A DNA stretch of 64,000 bases from Protofrankia sp963555925 (GTDB lineage: Bacteria > Actinomycetota > Actinomycetes > Frankiales > Frankiaceae), in NCBI GenBank assembly GCA_963555925.1, contig CAUVXJ010000078.1, positions 30,092-94,091 of the forward strand, written 5' to 3'. This document shows, piece by piece, positions 50,239-59,310 of this stretch (within the stretch, counting starts at the first letter, position 1; the number at the start of each line of letters is the position of its first letter). The position numbers and the translations under genes are program-made. A model generated the notes under the pieces. It was not told the origin of the DNA. It saw nothing but the letters and a program-made list of their open reading frames with translations, and did no database searches.

Positions 50239-50665
50239 NNNNNNNNNNNNNNNNNNNNNNNNNNNNNNNNNNNNNNNNNNNNNNNNNNNNNNNNNNNNNN
50301 NNNNNNNNNNNNNNNNNNNNNNNNNNNNNNNNNNNNNNNNNNNNNNNNNNNNNNNNNNNNNNNNNNNNNNNNNNNNNNNNNNNNNNNNNNNNNNNNNNNN
50401 NNNNNNNNNNNNNNNNNNNNNNNNNNNNNNNNNNNNNNNNNNNNNNNNNNNNNNNNNNNNNNNNNNNNNNNNNNNNNNNNNNNNNNNNNNNNNNNNNNNN
50501 NNNNNNNNNNNNNNNNNNNNNNNNNNNNNNNNNNNNNNNNNNNNNNNNNNNNNNNNNNNNNNNNNNNNNNNNNNNNNNNNNNNNNNNNNNNNNNNNNNNN
50601 NNNNNNNNNNNNNNNNNNNNNNNNNNNNNNNNNNNNNNNNNNNNNNNNNNNNNNNNNNNNNNNNN
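50239..50665. other. assembly gap (427 N)
   Basis: Bounded by inverted repeats on both sides, so it was probably left open because the enclosed sequence is repeated in the genome. Confidence 0.95.
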
Positions 50666-50673
50666 GCCGACCA

Positions 50674-50862
50674 CTAAGGGGTGGTGGCGGTGACCGGGAA
50701 GCGGAAACCCTCACGCTGTTCGAACAGGGACAGCTGCGCACCGGGGTGCGGCCGTTCCCGGCGGACGATCAGGCGCATGTCGACCGACCAGCCGGCGAGG
50801 GCGTCCCCGGCCAGGCCGGTACGCAGCAGCCCGATGATCTCGGCGACGTTGGGGGGCCTCGA
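50674..50862 (-). pseudogene. IS1380-type transposase fragment
   Basis: The minus-strand frame contains IIGLLRTGLAGDALAGWSVD and MRLIVRRERPHPGAQLSLFE followed by QREGFRFPVTAT, a pattern I recognise from the C-terminal half of IS1380-family transposases. It stops at a TAG at the inverted-repeat end, and the upstream part is lost by about 50860. Confidence 0.6.
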
Positions 50863-51084
50863 AATCAGTCTCGCCAGCGCCCGCGCCAAGCTCGTCCAAC
50901 TCAACCAGATCCCCAGCCCCCGAGTACCCGTTCGCCTCGGCTTCCCGACCCGAACAGCAACGTGAAGATCAAGTTCAGAGAAGTCAAGTTGACACACCCG
51001 ATATCCAGGAAGACCGCAAACGCGTACCAAGGCCGCCTTCAGAGGTCGAAGTACTGGTTTATGATCCCTCTAAAGGAGTACTAG
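50863..51084. other. noncoding stretch between the IS1380 relic and the AlbA_2 protein gene
   Basis: No family resemblance in any frame. AAAGGAG at 51073-51079 is the ribosome binding site of the next gene. Confidence 0.5.
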
Positions 51085-52884
51085 ATGACGGGAGGCGCGG
51101 ACGTGTCGTTGTTTGACGTACATGGAGATCTTGTTGAGGCGCGTGCCCGGCTGCGGGCACAGGTTGACGAAGTCCTCGCCGCGCTCGAGTCCGGCCGGGT
51201 CCTGCGCCCACAGGAGCGAGAGCAGGTGGATCTCAAGGAAGAAGCCGGGCGCCGCGACCGCCGGGGCAACATCCTTCCCGGTGAACGCCAGAGCCCCCAG
51301 GCGGCAGAACAGCTGGCACGTGAGGTGCCGTGCATGGCGAACACGCCGGGCGGTGGCGCTCTCGTCCTCGGCGTGGATGACGCCGGCCGGGTTCCCGGCA
51401 CCGAACTGGACGTCGAATGGCTCCGTCACAGGATCTTCGAACGTGTTGACGTCGCTCCGGCCATCGAGCAGAGGCATCTCAGAGGCGAGCGAGTCCTCGT
51501 CCTGTATGTGGCCGAGACCCGCGAGCCGGTCGAGGACCCGGAAAACAAGATCCGATGGCGGGTCGGCGACCACTGCGTTCCGGTGGACCGGTCGGAGTGG
51601 TGGCTACGCCGGCAGGAGCGAGCCGGGCTGGACGTGATGGCCGCGGTGACCGGCCGGACGATCGCGGATGTCGCCCCGGGCGCCCTTGTGGTGGCCCGCC
51701 GTTATCTCATCAGTGGCAACGACGGCGAAACGGCCGATGCCACCGACACCGAACTGCTCCAGCGCCTCGGTGTCCTGCGCCCGGACGGCGCCCTCACCCA
51801 GGCCGGGGTGTTGGTCTTCTGCCCGGCACCACGGTCGCTCATCGAGCTGACCCGGTTCGACGTCCCCGGCGGTGATGTTCTCAACCCACCGACCGATCTT
51901 TCCGGGCTGGCCCTCATCGAACAGCTCGCCGCGGTCGAAAGCGATCTCCTGGCGTTCAACGTCGCAACCACCGTCCATCGCGGGTTCGCCGAGATCCCCG
52001 TCCGGCAGATCCCATCTCGTTCTGTGCGCGAGGCCCTGCTCAACGGGCTCGTACACCGCGACTGGATGCGTCCGGATCCGGTCACGGTGATCTGGTTCGA
52101 CCACGACCACGTTCTCGAGGTGGAAAGCCCCGGCGGCTTTGCCGGCGGCGTGACCCAGGACACCGTGCTTTCCCGCAGGTACGCCCGCTACCCAGCCCTT
52201 TCTGATCTCTGCCGCGCGCTGCGGCTGGTGGAGAAGCAGGGTGTCGGTGTCGACCGTATGTACCGGGAAATGATCTCATTGGGCCATCGGCCCCCGCGAA
52301 TCATCGAGATAGCCGGACCGGCGGTGCGGACCCGCCTGACAGGCGGGGCGCCGGTCGTGCCGGTGATGTCGCTGATGGAATCCGTTCAACCGGTGGCGCG
52401 CCGCCGTGACGTGCGGATCGCCGTGATCTTCTACGAGCTGCTGCACCGGCCGTTTCTCACCCTCGACAGTGCGGCGCGCGCCCTGCAAACCGACGCGAAT
52501 GACGCGCGGAGCGCGCTGGAGACCGCCTGCGCCACCCGCATCGATGACAACGTGCTCATCGAGTCGTACAAGGACGTCTGGATGCTGTCCGCGGCCGTCT
52601 TCCGCCGACTGGAAAACGACCAGGCCACTGCGGGGAAACCGGTCGGACGGGGTCTGCTGCCCTACCGCCGGCCCAACCAGAGCGACAGCCCAGACGTCGT
52701 CCAGATATGGCTTTCCGTCCATGATCGGATCACCAGCGGTGACTACGCGACCCTGACCGGGCTCACTCAGACCGGCGCGAACCGCGCACTCGACCGCCTC
52801 GTCCCGGACCTGCTCGTCCGAGGCTCCACCACCGGCCGCAACGCCCACTACATCGCGGCCGGCAGCGTGGCGCCCAGTCCCTGA
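51085..52884 (+). CDS. AlbA_2 (Schlafen-type) ATP-binding regulator-like protein
   Basis: A 599-residue protein. The N-terminal coiled part (about 1-45) precedes an AlbA_2/Schlafen AAA_4 domain: EQVDLKEEAGRR, EVPCMANTPGGGALVLGVDD and RVLVLYVAETREPVED. A GHKL ATPase-like part follows: REALLNGLVHRDWM (N-box-like Asn and His) and LEVESPGGFAGGV (G-box). The C-terminal third resembles winged-helix segments (ALTQAGVLVF occurs earlier; TLTGLTQTGANRALDRLV near the end). Proteins of this type act as regulators or in defence and stress islands. The ribosome binding site AAAGGAG supports ATG 51085. GC is chromosomal. Confidence 0.8.
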   Translation: MTGGADVSLFDVHGDLVEARARLRAQVDEVLAALESGRVLRPQEREQVDLKEEAGRRDRRGNILPGERQSPQAAEQLAREVPCMANTPGGGALVLGVDDAGRVPGTELDVEWLRHRIFERVDVAPAIEQRHLRGERVLVLYVAETREPVEDPENKIRWRVGDHCVPVDRSEWWLRRQERAGLDVMAAVTGRTIADVAPGALVVARRYLISGNDGETADATDTELLQRLGVLRPDGALTQAGVLVFCPAPRSLIELTRFDVPGGDVLNPPTDLSGLALIEQLAAVESDLLAFNVATTVHRGFAEIPVRQIPSRSVREALLNGLVHRDWMRPDPVTVIWFDHDHVLEVESPGGFAGGVTQDTVLSRRYARYPALSDLCRALRLVEKQGVGVDRMYREMISLGHRPPRIIEIAGPAVRTRLTGGAPVVPVMSLMESVQPVARRRDVRIAVIFYELLHRPFLTLDSAARALQTDANDARSALETACATRIDDNVLIESYKDVWMLSAAVFRRLENDQATAGKPVGRGLLPYRRPNQSDSPDVVQIWLSVHDRITSGDYATLTGLTQTGANRALDRLVPDLLVRGSTTGRNAHYIAAGSVAPSP

Positions 52885-52905
52885 CGTCTGGGCCGGTCGT
52901 CGGCG

Positions 52906-54204
52906 TCATTCTTCGGGTTCCCGCCAGAGGGTGTCGATCGGCACCAGGTAGAGCCGGTCGGCCACGCGCGCGGCACGCTCCCCGGTATAGGCGAGCACGC
53001 CCGCGACGAACCTGTCGCCAACGCGGTCCCGAAGCTGAACCAGCCCGCGGAGATCCTCCCCGCGATACGATCCGCCCGCCTTCACCTCCACCGCGAAGAC
53101 CTCGTTCTGGTCATTCTCGATGACGAGGTCCACCTCCACCCCGTCGGAAGCCCGGTAGTGGCCGAACCGTAGCGATTGATCCAACCAGCTCGACTGCTTG
53201 AGGATCTCGTTCACAACGAATGTCTCCAGCAGATGCCCGAATTCGATCAACACGGATGGTATCCGTCTGGACACGCCACGGGCATTGATCCCGAGCAGTC
53301 CACTGCCCAGCCCCGGGTCGACAAGATGGATCTTCGGAAGTCTGTTGACTCGGGATGCCAGCGTGGTACCCCAGGCCGGCAGCCGATGCAGCAGGAAGAC
53401 CGCTTCCAGTAGGCGGGTGTAGTCCTCCCCGACCGACGAGGTCAATCCGGCCTCTGCGCTGGCATGGGCGATGTTGAGCACCTGCCCGGTCTGCGCCGCG
53501 AGCCGCCGCAGGAAGGTCGGCAACACCACCGACTGCCTGATCTTGCGGATGTCGAGGACATCACGTTCGATCACCAGGTTGACGTAGTCGTCGAACCACC
53601 GCGAGCGCGCGGCCCCGGGTGAACGCCGCAACGCGGCCGGAAGGCCGCCCGCCAGCACCCGGTCCGCATACTCTTCCCGAGATGTAGCGGAGGCCCGCGT
53701 CGGCACGACAGACGCCGGATCGGCCAACAGGCGCTCCACGAAGGTCTCCCGGACGCCGGAGATCTCCCCCTGGGACAGCGGCCAAACGGTCACCACGTGC
53801 ACCCGTCCGGTAAGGGACTGTGCGGCCCGCGGGAGAGTCGAGTACCGGGTCGACCCGGTCAGGACGAATCGTCCCGGCCGGGTGTCGCGGTTGAGCTCCG
53901 CCTTGATCGAGTCAAGCAGCTCCGGTACGTGCTGGAACTCGTCCACCAGAACCGGGGATGGCCCACTGACGTAGAAGGCCAGGTCGTCGGCAACCAACCG
54001 CCGGGTGGTCGGCTCGTCGAGATCAAGAATCGCGGTCTGGAACCGGTCGGCCAGCTGGCGCAGCAAGGTGCTCTTGCCGACCGTCCGCGGGCCGGTCAGG
54101 GCGACGACCGGCTCATCGCGCAGCAACGCCTCCACGATGCCTTCCAGCCGGCGTGGGGCGAGGGTGACCAGCGGCCCGACCATAAATTCGATCATACCGG
54201 TCAT
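52906..54204 (-). CDS. AAA_14/DUF4143 ATPase
   Basis: A 432-residue ATPase of the DUF4143 group. Walker A is ALTGPRTVGKSTLLRQL, Walker B region SPVLVDEFQHVPELL, sensor LTGSTRYSTLP. The DUF4143 part begins WFDDYVNLVIERDVLDI and ends with a PD-(D/E)xK-like core, EVDLVIENDQNEVFAVEVKA. The biochemical role is unknown. The frame runs upstream to 54522, but starts at 54204, 54195 or 54183 precede the first family block. It converges on the AlbA_2 gene with 21 bases between stops and is the last accessory gene before cobT. Confidence 0.85.
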   Translation of the reverse strand: MTGMIEFMVGPLVTLAPRRLEGIVEALLRDEPVVALTGPRTVGKSTLLRQLADRFQTAILDLDEPTTRRLVADDLAFYVSGPSPVLVDEFQHVPELLDSIKAELNRDTRPGRFVLTGSTRYSTLPRAAQSLTGRVHVVTVWPLSQGEISGVRETFVERLLADPASVVPTRASATSREEYADRVLAGGLPAALRRSPGAARSRWFDDYVNLVIERDVLDIRKIRQSVVLPTFLRRLAAQTGQVLNIAHASAEAGLTSSVGEDYTRLLEAVFLLHRLPAWGTTLASRVNRLPKIHLVDPGLGSGLLGINARGVSRRIPSVLIEFGHLLETFVVNEILKQSSWLDQSLRFGHYRASDGVEVDLVIENDQNEVFAVEVKAGGSYRGEDLRGLVQLRDRVGDRFVAGVLAYTGERAARVADRLYLVPIDTLWREPEE

Positions 54205-54377
54205 GCTGTGGATCGAAGGGCTCTCATGCCGTGGTTCGAGGGCGGTTTCTGCCGTGACTCGATGACGGTTCCCGCCGTGGTTCGACGAGGCTGGATGCCG
54301 TGATCCCGCTGTCCGGGCACCTCCTGTCCAACCACCGGTTGTCCATCGAGTAAGGCCCGTCAGGTAGTAAGGACCCT

Positions 54378-55505
54378 GTGCAGACCCCAGCCCCCACGCT
54401 CGACACCGACGCCATGAACGCCGCCCGGCAGCGGCAGACGGTACTGACCAAACCTCCGGGCGCACTCGGGCGCTTGGAGGAGGTCTCGATCTGGCTTGCC
54501 GGCACGCAGGGAGTGTGCCCACCGCAACCGTTCCAGCGCATCCGGGCGATCATCGTCGCCGGTGACCACGGCATCGCGCAGATGGGTGTCTCCGCGTTCC
54601 CTTCGGAGGTCACCGCCCAGATGGTGGCGAACTTCGTCGCCGGTGGCGCGGCGGTGAACGTCCTGGCCCGCACCGTCGGCGCGTCCGTGCGGGTGGTGGA
54701 CGTCAGCGTGGACACCGACGAACCGACTGCCCCCGGCGGAGTGGACGGGACCGCGCCGGCGCAGCGCTACCGGGTCCGCCGCGGCAGCGGACGGATCGAC
54801 GTCGAGGACGCCCTGACCGCGGATGAGGCATCCCGCGCGTTCGACATCGGCCGCACGATCGCCGACGAGGAGGTGGACGCCGGTGCCGACCTGCTGGTCC
54901 CCGGCGAGATGGGGATCGGGAACACCACCGCGTCCGCGGCGATCGTCGCCACCCTGCTCGACCGCGAACCGATCGAGGTGGTCGGCCGCGGAACCGGCAT
55001 CGACGACGCCCGATGGATGCTCAAAACCGCCGCGATCCGGGACGCGATGCGCCGCGGTCGGCCGTTCGCCGACGACCCGCCGGCGCTCCTTCGAGTGATC
55101 GGTGGCGCGGACCTGGCCGCCCTCACCGGCCTGTTGACCCAGGCCGCTGTCCGGCGCACGCCGGTGGTGCTCGACGGCGTCGTCATCTGCGCCGCCGCGC
55201 TGGCCGCCGAAGCCTACGCACCGGGGTCGAAGGCATGGTGGATCGCTGGAACACGGTCGACCGAACCCGCGCAGCACCTCACGCTCGCCTCGCTCGGATT
55301 CGATCCCCTGCTGGACCTCGGTCTGCGCCTCGGTGAGGGCACCGGGGCGCTGCTCGCCGTCAACCTGCTGGTGGCCGCCCAGGCGACGCTCGCCGACATG
55401 GCCACCTTCGACCAGGCCGGGGTCAGCGACAAACAGGCCGGGGTGACCGACAGCGCGCAAGCGGTCCCCGCCACGGACGACGGGCCCGCCGCGGCCACCA
55501 CCTGA
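54378..55505 (+). CDS. cobT: nicotinate-nucleotide-dimethylbenzimidazole phosphoribosyltransferase
   Basis: Makes alpha-ribazole phosphate for the lower ligand of cobalamin. Conserved blocks are VAGDHGIAQMGVSAFPSEVT, FVAGGAAVNVLAR, PGEMGIGNTTASAAI and RLGEGTGALLAVNLLVAA, where the Glu in RLGEGTGA is the catalytic base of the family. The 375-residue length is normal; the last 35 residues are variable. The cobS start is 3 bases after the stop. Confidence 0.95.
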   Translation: MQTPAPTLDTDAMNAARQRQTVLTKPPGALGRLEEVSIWLAGTQGVCPPQPFQRIRAIIVAGDHGIAQMGVSAFPSEVTAQMVANFVAGGAAVNVLARTVGASVRVVDVSVDTDEPTAPGGVDGTAPAQRYRVRRGSGRIDVEDALTADEASRAFDIGRTIADEEVDAGADLLVPGEMGIGNTTASAAIVATLLDREPIEVVGRGTGIDDARWMLKTAAIRDAMRRGRPFADDPPALLRVIGGADLAALTGLLTQAAVRRTPVVLDGVVICAAALAAEAYAPGSKAWWIAGTRSTEPAQHLTLASLGFDPLLDLGLRLGEGTGALLAVNLLVAAQATLADMATFDQAGVSDKQAGVTDSAQAVPATDDGPAAATT

Positions 55506-55508
55506 GAC

Positions 55509-56300
55509 GTGCCGATCAGGACCATCTTCTCGCTGCTGTCGATACTGCCCGTCCGTGGATTGGTCGCCCTCGACCGGCGCACCATCGGGCGCGCTATGGC
55601 GATCGCACCGCTGGTCGGCCTCACCCTCGGTGTGATCACCGCGCTGACTGTGACCATCCTACGGATCTTCATAACGCAACCCGGCCAACCGGTGGAGACG
55701 CTGCTCCCGGCTGCGGTGGGAATCGCCACCCTGGCAGGGCTGACCCGGGGCCTGCACCTGGACGGGCTCGCCGATGTGGCCGACGGGTTCGGCGCCGGCC
55801 AGGACCGTGCCCTGGCCGCGATGCGCGATTCCCGGCTCGGTGCATTCGGCGTGCTGGCCCTGGTGTTCGCGGTACTCGTCCAGGTCGGCGCGCTGTCGCT
55901 CACGATCAGCGAGCACCGGGGCACCGTGTCGATCGTGGTGGCCGCCATGACCGGACGGCTCGCGGCCACGCTCGCCTGCGTCCATGCGCCGGCGGCACAC
56001 CCGACCGGGCTGGGCGCGCTCGTCGCCCGGACCGTGGCGCCGTGGCAGGCGGCCTGCTCCGGTGCCGCTGTGGTCGCCGTCGCTGCCCTGGCCGGACGCT
56101 TCGACGTCGACGGTGGCGATGCCGGCGGTGCGCTCCGCGCGGTAACGGCCGTCGCCGTCGGGACGGTCGCGGGCTGGCTGCTGCGCCGGTTCCTCGTCCG
56201 CTACCTCGGCGGTATCACCGGGGATGTGCTCGGCGCCCTCGTCGAGGTCACGGCAACGGTCACGCTGGTGTTCATGACGCTGAACATCCCGCCGGCGTAG
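55509..56300 (+). CDS. cobS: adenosylcobinamide-GDP ribazoletransferase (cobalamin synthase)
   Basis: Membrane enzyme that joins alpha-ribazole to adenosylcobinamide-GDP; 263 residues with about six spans. The signature LTRGLHLDGLADVADGFGAG with Asp residues for metal binding, then MRDSRLGAFGVLALVF, is clear. The C-terminal RYLGGITGDVLGALVEVT is also conserved. GTG 55509 is the start. cobT-cobS form an operon. Confidence 0.95.
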   Translation: MPIRTIFSLLSILPVRGLVALDRRTIGRAMAIAPLVGLTLGVITALTVTILRIFITQPGQPVETLLPAAVGIATLAGLTRGLHLDGLADVADGFGAGQDRALAAMRDSRLGAFGVLALVFAVLVQVGALSLTISEHRGTVSIVVAAMTGRLAATLACVHAPAAHPTGLGALVARTVAPWQAACSGAAVVAVAALAGRFDVDGGDAGGALRAVTAVAVGTVAGWLLRRFLVRYLGGITGDVLGALVEVTATVTLVFMTLNIPPA

Positions 56301-56350
56301 GCATCCACCTCAGCGCCCGGTGAGCACCGCCCGATCCGCTTCGGGCTGCC

Positions 56351-56395
56351 TCGGGGACGCCTACTTCGGGGATGCCTACTTCGGGGATGCGTCGA
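56351..56395. repeat. three tandem copies of a 15-bp unit at the gcvT 3' end
   Basis: TCGGGGACGCCTACT (56351), TCGGGGATGCCTACT (56366) and TCGGGGATGCGTCGA (56381). The last unit encodes the final codons of gcvT and the stop lies in the second unit, so the first units are duplications of the gene end. Confidence 0.85.
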
Positions 56396-57500
56396 CGAAC
56401 GGCGGCCGCACCACCGTCATCGTCGACGGTCGTCCACGCACATCCACCCGAACGGCGTCACCCGCACCGACCGGACGGTCGAGCAGGGCCAGGCCGACGC
56501 CGGTTCGCAGGGTCGGCGAGAACGTCCCGCTGGTGACCTCGCCGACGGGCGCTCCCTGCGAGCCGTACACCGTCATGTGCGGCCGCGGGATGCCGCGGTC
56601 GGTCGCGCGCAGCCCCCACAGCTGCCGCGCCGGGCCGGCGGCCCGTTCCGCCAGCAGCACGTCCCGGCCCCAGAAGCGCGGCTTGTCCCAGCCCACCGCC
56701 CAACCGGACCGCGCCTGTACCGGGGTGATCGACATCGACAGGTCCTGACCGTGCAACGGGTAACCCATCTCGGTGCGCAGGGTGTCGCGAGCGCCGAGGC
56801 CGCAGGGCAGCATCCCGAGTGGGGTGCCCGCCGCCGTCAGCGCATCCCACAGCGCGGGCGTGTCCACCCAGTCGGACACGAGCTCGAAGCCGTGCTCGCC
56901 GGTGTAACCCGACCGGCAGACGATCACCTCGGCACTGGCACCGGCACCGGCACCGGAACCCGGCCAGCCGGCCCTGACGAAACTCATGTAGGCCCCGTCG
57001 ACGGGCAGACCCAGCGCCGCCATCAGCTCCGCCGAACGCGGTCCCTGCACAGCCACCACGCCGAAGGCCGTGTGCAGGTCGTCAACGGCCACGCCCGGCG
57101 GGGCCGCGGCGTCGAGCCGGTGGACGACCTGCGCGGTGTTGGCTGCGTTGGGGACGAGGAAGACCTCCGAGTCGGAGTGCAGGTACGCGATGAGGTCGTC
57201 GACGACACCGCCGGTCTGATCGTCGCAACACAGCGTGTACTGGGCCTGGCCGGGACCGATCCGAGAAAGATCGTTGGTGAGGGTCGCGTTCACGAAGGCA
57301 GCGGCACCGGGGCCGTGGACGCGGGCCTTGCCGAGGTGACTGACATCGAAGATCCCGACCGCCGACCGGACCGCCGCGTGCTCCTTGAGCACCCCCCCGC
57401 CGGGATACTCGATAGGCATCTCCCAGCCGCCGAAGTCGGCCAGCTTGGCGCCCAGCGCAACGTGCCTGTCGTGCAGCGGAGACCGCAGCAGCTCACCCAT
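56376..57500 (-). CDS. gcvT: aminomethyltransferase, glycine cleavage T protein
   Basis: Takes the aminomethyl group from the lipoyl H protein to tetrahydrofolate. The 374-residue protein has the N-terminal LHDRHVALGAKLADFGGWEM, the folate-site VFDVSHLGKARV-like block (GIFDVSHLGKARV), YTGEHGFELV and LGARDTLRTEMGYPLHG. The C-terminal GLRATDRGIPRP barrel is present. The other gcv genes are not in the window. Divergent from pepA. Confidence 0.95.
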   Translation of the reverse strand: MGELLRSPLHDRHVALGAKLADFGGWEMPIEYPGGGVLKEHAAVRSAVGIFDVSHLGKARVHGPGAAAFVNATLTNDLSRIGPGQAQYTLCCDDQTGGVVDDLIAYLHSDSEVFLVPNAANTAQVVHRLDAAAPPGVAVDDLHTAFGVVAVQGPRSAELMAALGLPVDGAYMSFVRAGWPGSGAGAGASAEVIVCRSGYTGEHGFELVSDWVDTPALWDALTAAGTPLGMLPCGLGARDTLRTEMGYPLHGQDLSMSITPVQARSGWAVGWDKPRFWGRDVLLAERAAGPARQLWGLRATDRGIPRPHMTVYGSQGAPVGEVTSGTFSPTLRTGVGLALLDRPVGAGDAVRVDVRGRPSTMTVVRPPFVDASPK

Positions 57501-57547
57501 ACGGGCAGGCTAACCCCGTCCCACACCGTGTTCCGTAGTCTCGCGCC

Positions 57548-59176
57548 ATGACCGCGACTGTCGTGACGATATCATCCATTCTGGATCTTGATACCGATGC
57601 GCTGGTGATCGGTATCGCGGCGGGCACGGACGGGCCGGTACCACTGGGCGGTACCCAGGACCTGGACGCGGCGCTCGGTGGCCGCCTCGCCCAGGTCCTG
57701 GCCGGCCTCGGTGCGACCGGCAAGGCCGGCGACCTCGTCCGCTTCGCCACGCTCGGCATGCTCCCGGTCCCCATCGTGGTCGCGGTCGGGCTCGGCCCCA
57801 CTCGGGCGACCGGGCCGGCGACCGGCGACCGCGACCCCGTCGACAGCCACGCTGATGTCGACCACGCGGACGTCGACCACGAGACGCTGCGCCGGGCGTC
57901 GGGCGCCGCCGTGCGTGCGCTCGCCGGCACCGCCCGCGTCGCGACCACCCTCGCCCTGGCAGTCGGCCCGCCCGGACCAGCCCAGCTGCGGGCAGTCGTC
58001 GAGGGATCACTGCTCGGCGCCTACGCCTTCGACACATTCCGGACCCGGTCTCGGCCCGACCGGCGTCCACCGGTCGCGGAGATCACGTTCGTCGTGGACG
58101 CCGCCGCCGAGCCCGCTGCCGCGGCTACCGTACGCAGGGCTGCTACAACGGCGGACGCCGTCGCCCTGGCCCGGGATCTCGTCAACACCCCACCCGGACA
58201 CCTGCCGCCCGCGGCGTTCGCCGAGATCGCCGCCCGGCATGCCGCCGAGGCCGGTGTGGATGTTGCGGTGCTCGACGAAAAAGCACTGGCAGACGAGGGT
58301 TTCGGTGGCATTCTCGGGGTGGGTCAGGGTTCGGTGAACCCGCCGAGGCTGGTCCACCTGTCGTGGCGGCCCGCCGGTGCGGACCCGACCGGCCCGCCGG
58401 CGCTGACCCTTGTCGGTAAGGGCATCACCTTCGACTCCGGCGGCCTGTCGCTCAAGCCCGCGGGCGCGATGGAGTGGATGAAGACCGATATGGCCGGCGC
58501 CGCCAGCGTGCTCGCGGCTGTGATCGCGGCCGCCCGGCTGAACGTGCCGGTCATCCTCGACGCGTGGATACCGCTGGCCGAGAACATGCCGTCCGGGGGC
58601 GCGATCCGGCCGGGCGACGTCCTGACCCTGCGGGGCGGCACCCTGGTCGAGGTCCTCAACACCGATGCCGAGGGACGGCTTGTGCTCGGCGACGCCATCG
58701 CTCGCGCCGCGGCGGACTCCCCCGGCCTGCTGGTGGACGTGGCAACGCTCACCGGCGCGCAGATCGTGGCCCTGGGCCAGCGCACCAGCGCGGTCATGGG
58801 CCGTGACGACGCGGTCGAACAGGTCCTCGCCGCGGCCGGCGAGGTCGGCGAGGCGGTCTGGCCCATGCCACTGCCACCAGAGCTGCGCAAGGTGCTCGAC
58901 TCGGCGGTCGCGGACCTCGCCAATGTCGGCGGCGGCGGCAGCCGCGATGGCGGCATGCTGGTGGCCGCGCACTTCCTGAGCGCCTTCGTACCTGATCACA
59001 TTCCGTGGGCGCACATCGACATGGCCGGACCGTCCTGGAACGCGGGCGAACCGTATGGTCACACCCCCAAGGGCGGCACCGGTGTGATCGTCCGAACCTT
59101 GCTCCAGCTGGCCGAGAACATCGCCGGCGAGCCGGCGCCCCGCTCCGGGCCGGACGAACAGATTACCGGCGAGTAA
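57548..59176 (+). CDS. pepA: leucyl aminopeptidase (M17 family)
   Basis: Cytosolic hexameric dizinc aminopeptidase, 542 residues. The metal and catalytic blocks are VGKGITFDSGGLSLKP, MKTDMAGAASVLAAV and NTDAEGRLVLGDA (with the catalytic Arg). The N-terminal macro-like domain covers about residues 1-170. The C-terminal end GVIVRTLLQLAENIAG is typical. It reads toward lpdA. Confidence 0.96.
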   Translation: MTATVVTISSILDLDTDALVIGIAAGTDGPVPLGGTQDLDAALGGRLAQVLAGLGATGKAGDLVRFATLGMLPVPIVVAVGLGPTRATGPATGDRDPVDSHADVDHADVDHETLRRASGAAVRALAGTARVATTLALAVGPPGPAQLRAVVEGSLLGAYAFDTFRTRSRPDRRPPVAEITFVVDAAAEPAAAATVRRAATTADAVALARDLVNTPPGHLPPAAFAEIAARHAAEAGVDVAVLDEKALADEGFGGILGVGQGSVNPPRLVHLSWRPAGADPTGPPALTLVGKGITFDSGGLSLKPAGAMEWMKTDMAGAASVLAAVIAAARLNVPVILDAWIPLAENMPSGGAIRPGDVLTLRGGTLVEVLNTDAEGRLVLGDAIARAAADSPGLLVDVATLTGAQIVALGQRTSAVMGRDDAVEQVLAAAGEVGEAVWPMPLPPELRKVLDSAVADLANVGGGGSRDGGMLVAAHFLSAFVPDHIPWAHIDMAGPSWNAGEPYGHTPKGGTGVIVRTLLQLAENIAGEPAPRSGPDEQITGE

Positions 59177-59310
59177 CGGGCAACGAGCGGAAGTCGCACG
59201 GAGAAATACCCGGCGTCATGGACCACAGTTGCCGGGACCTACGACGCATCCGTCCTACGGCATGAAAGACTGAACCCATCCCAACCAGTCAACGAGAAGG
59301 GACGCCTGGC

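Noticed and set aside
49743..50693. Possible coding frames that run through runs of N
   Set aside because: These exist only because N is read as open; they have no content. The same holds at 34100-34441 and 42037-43452.
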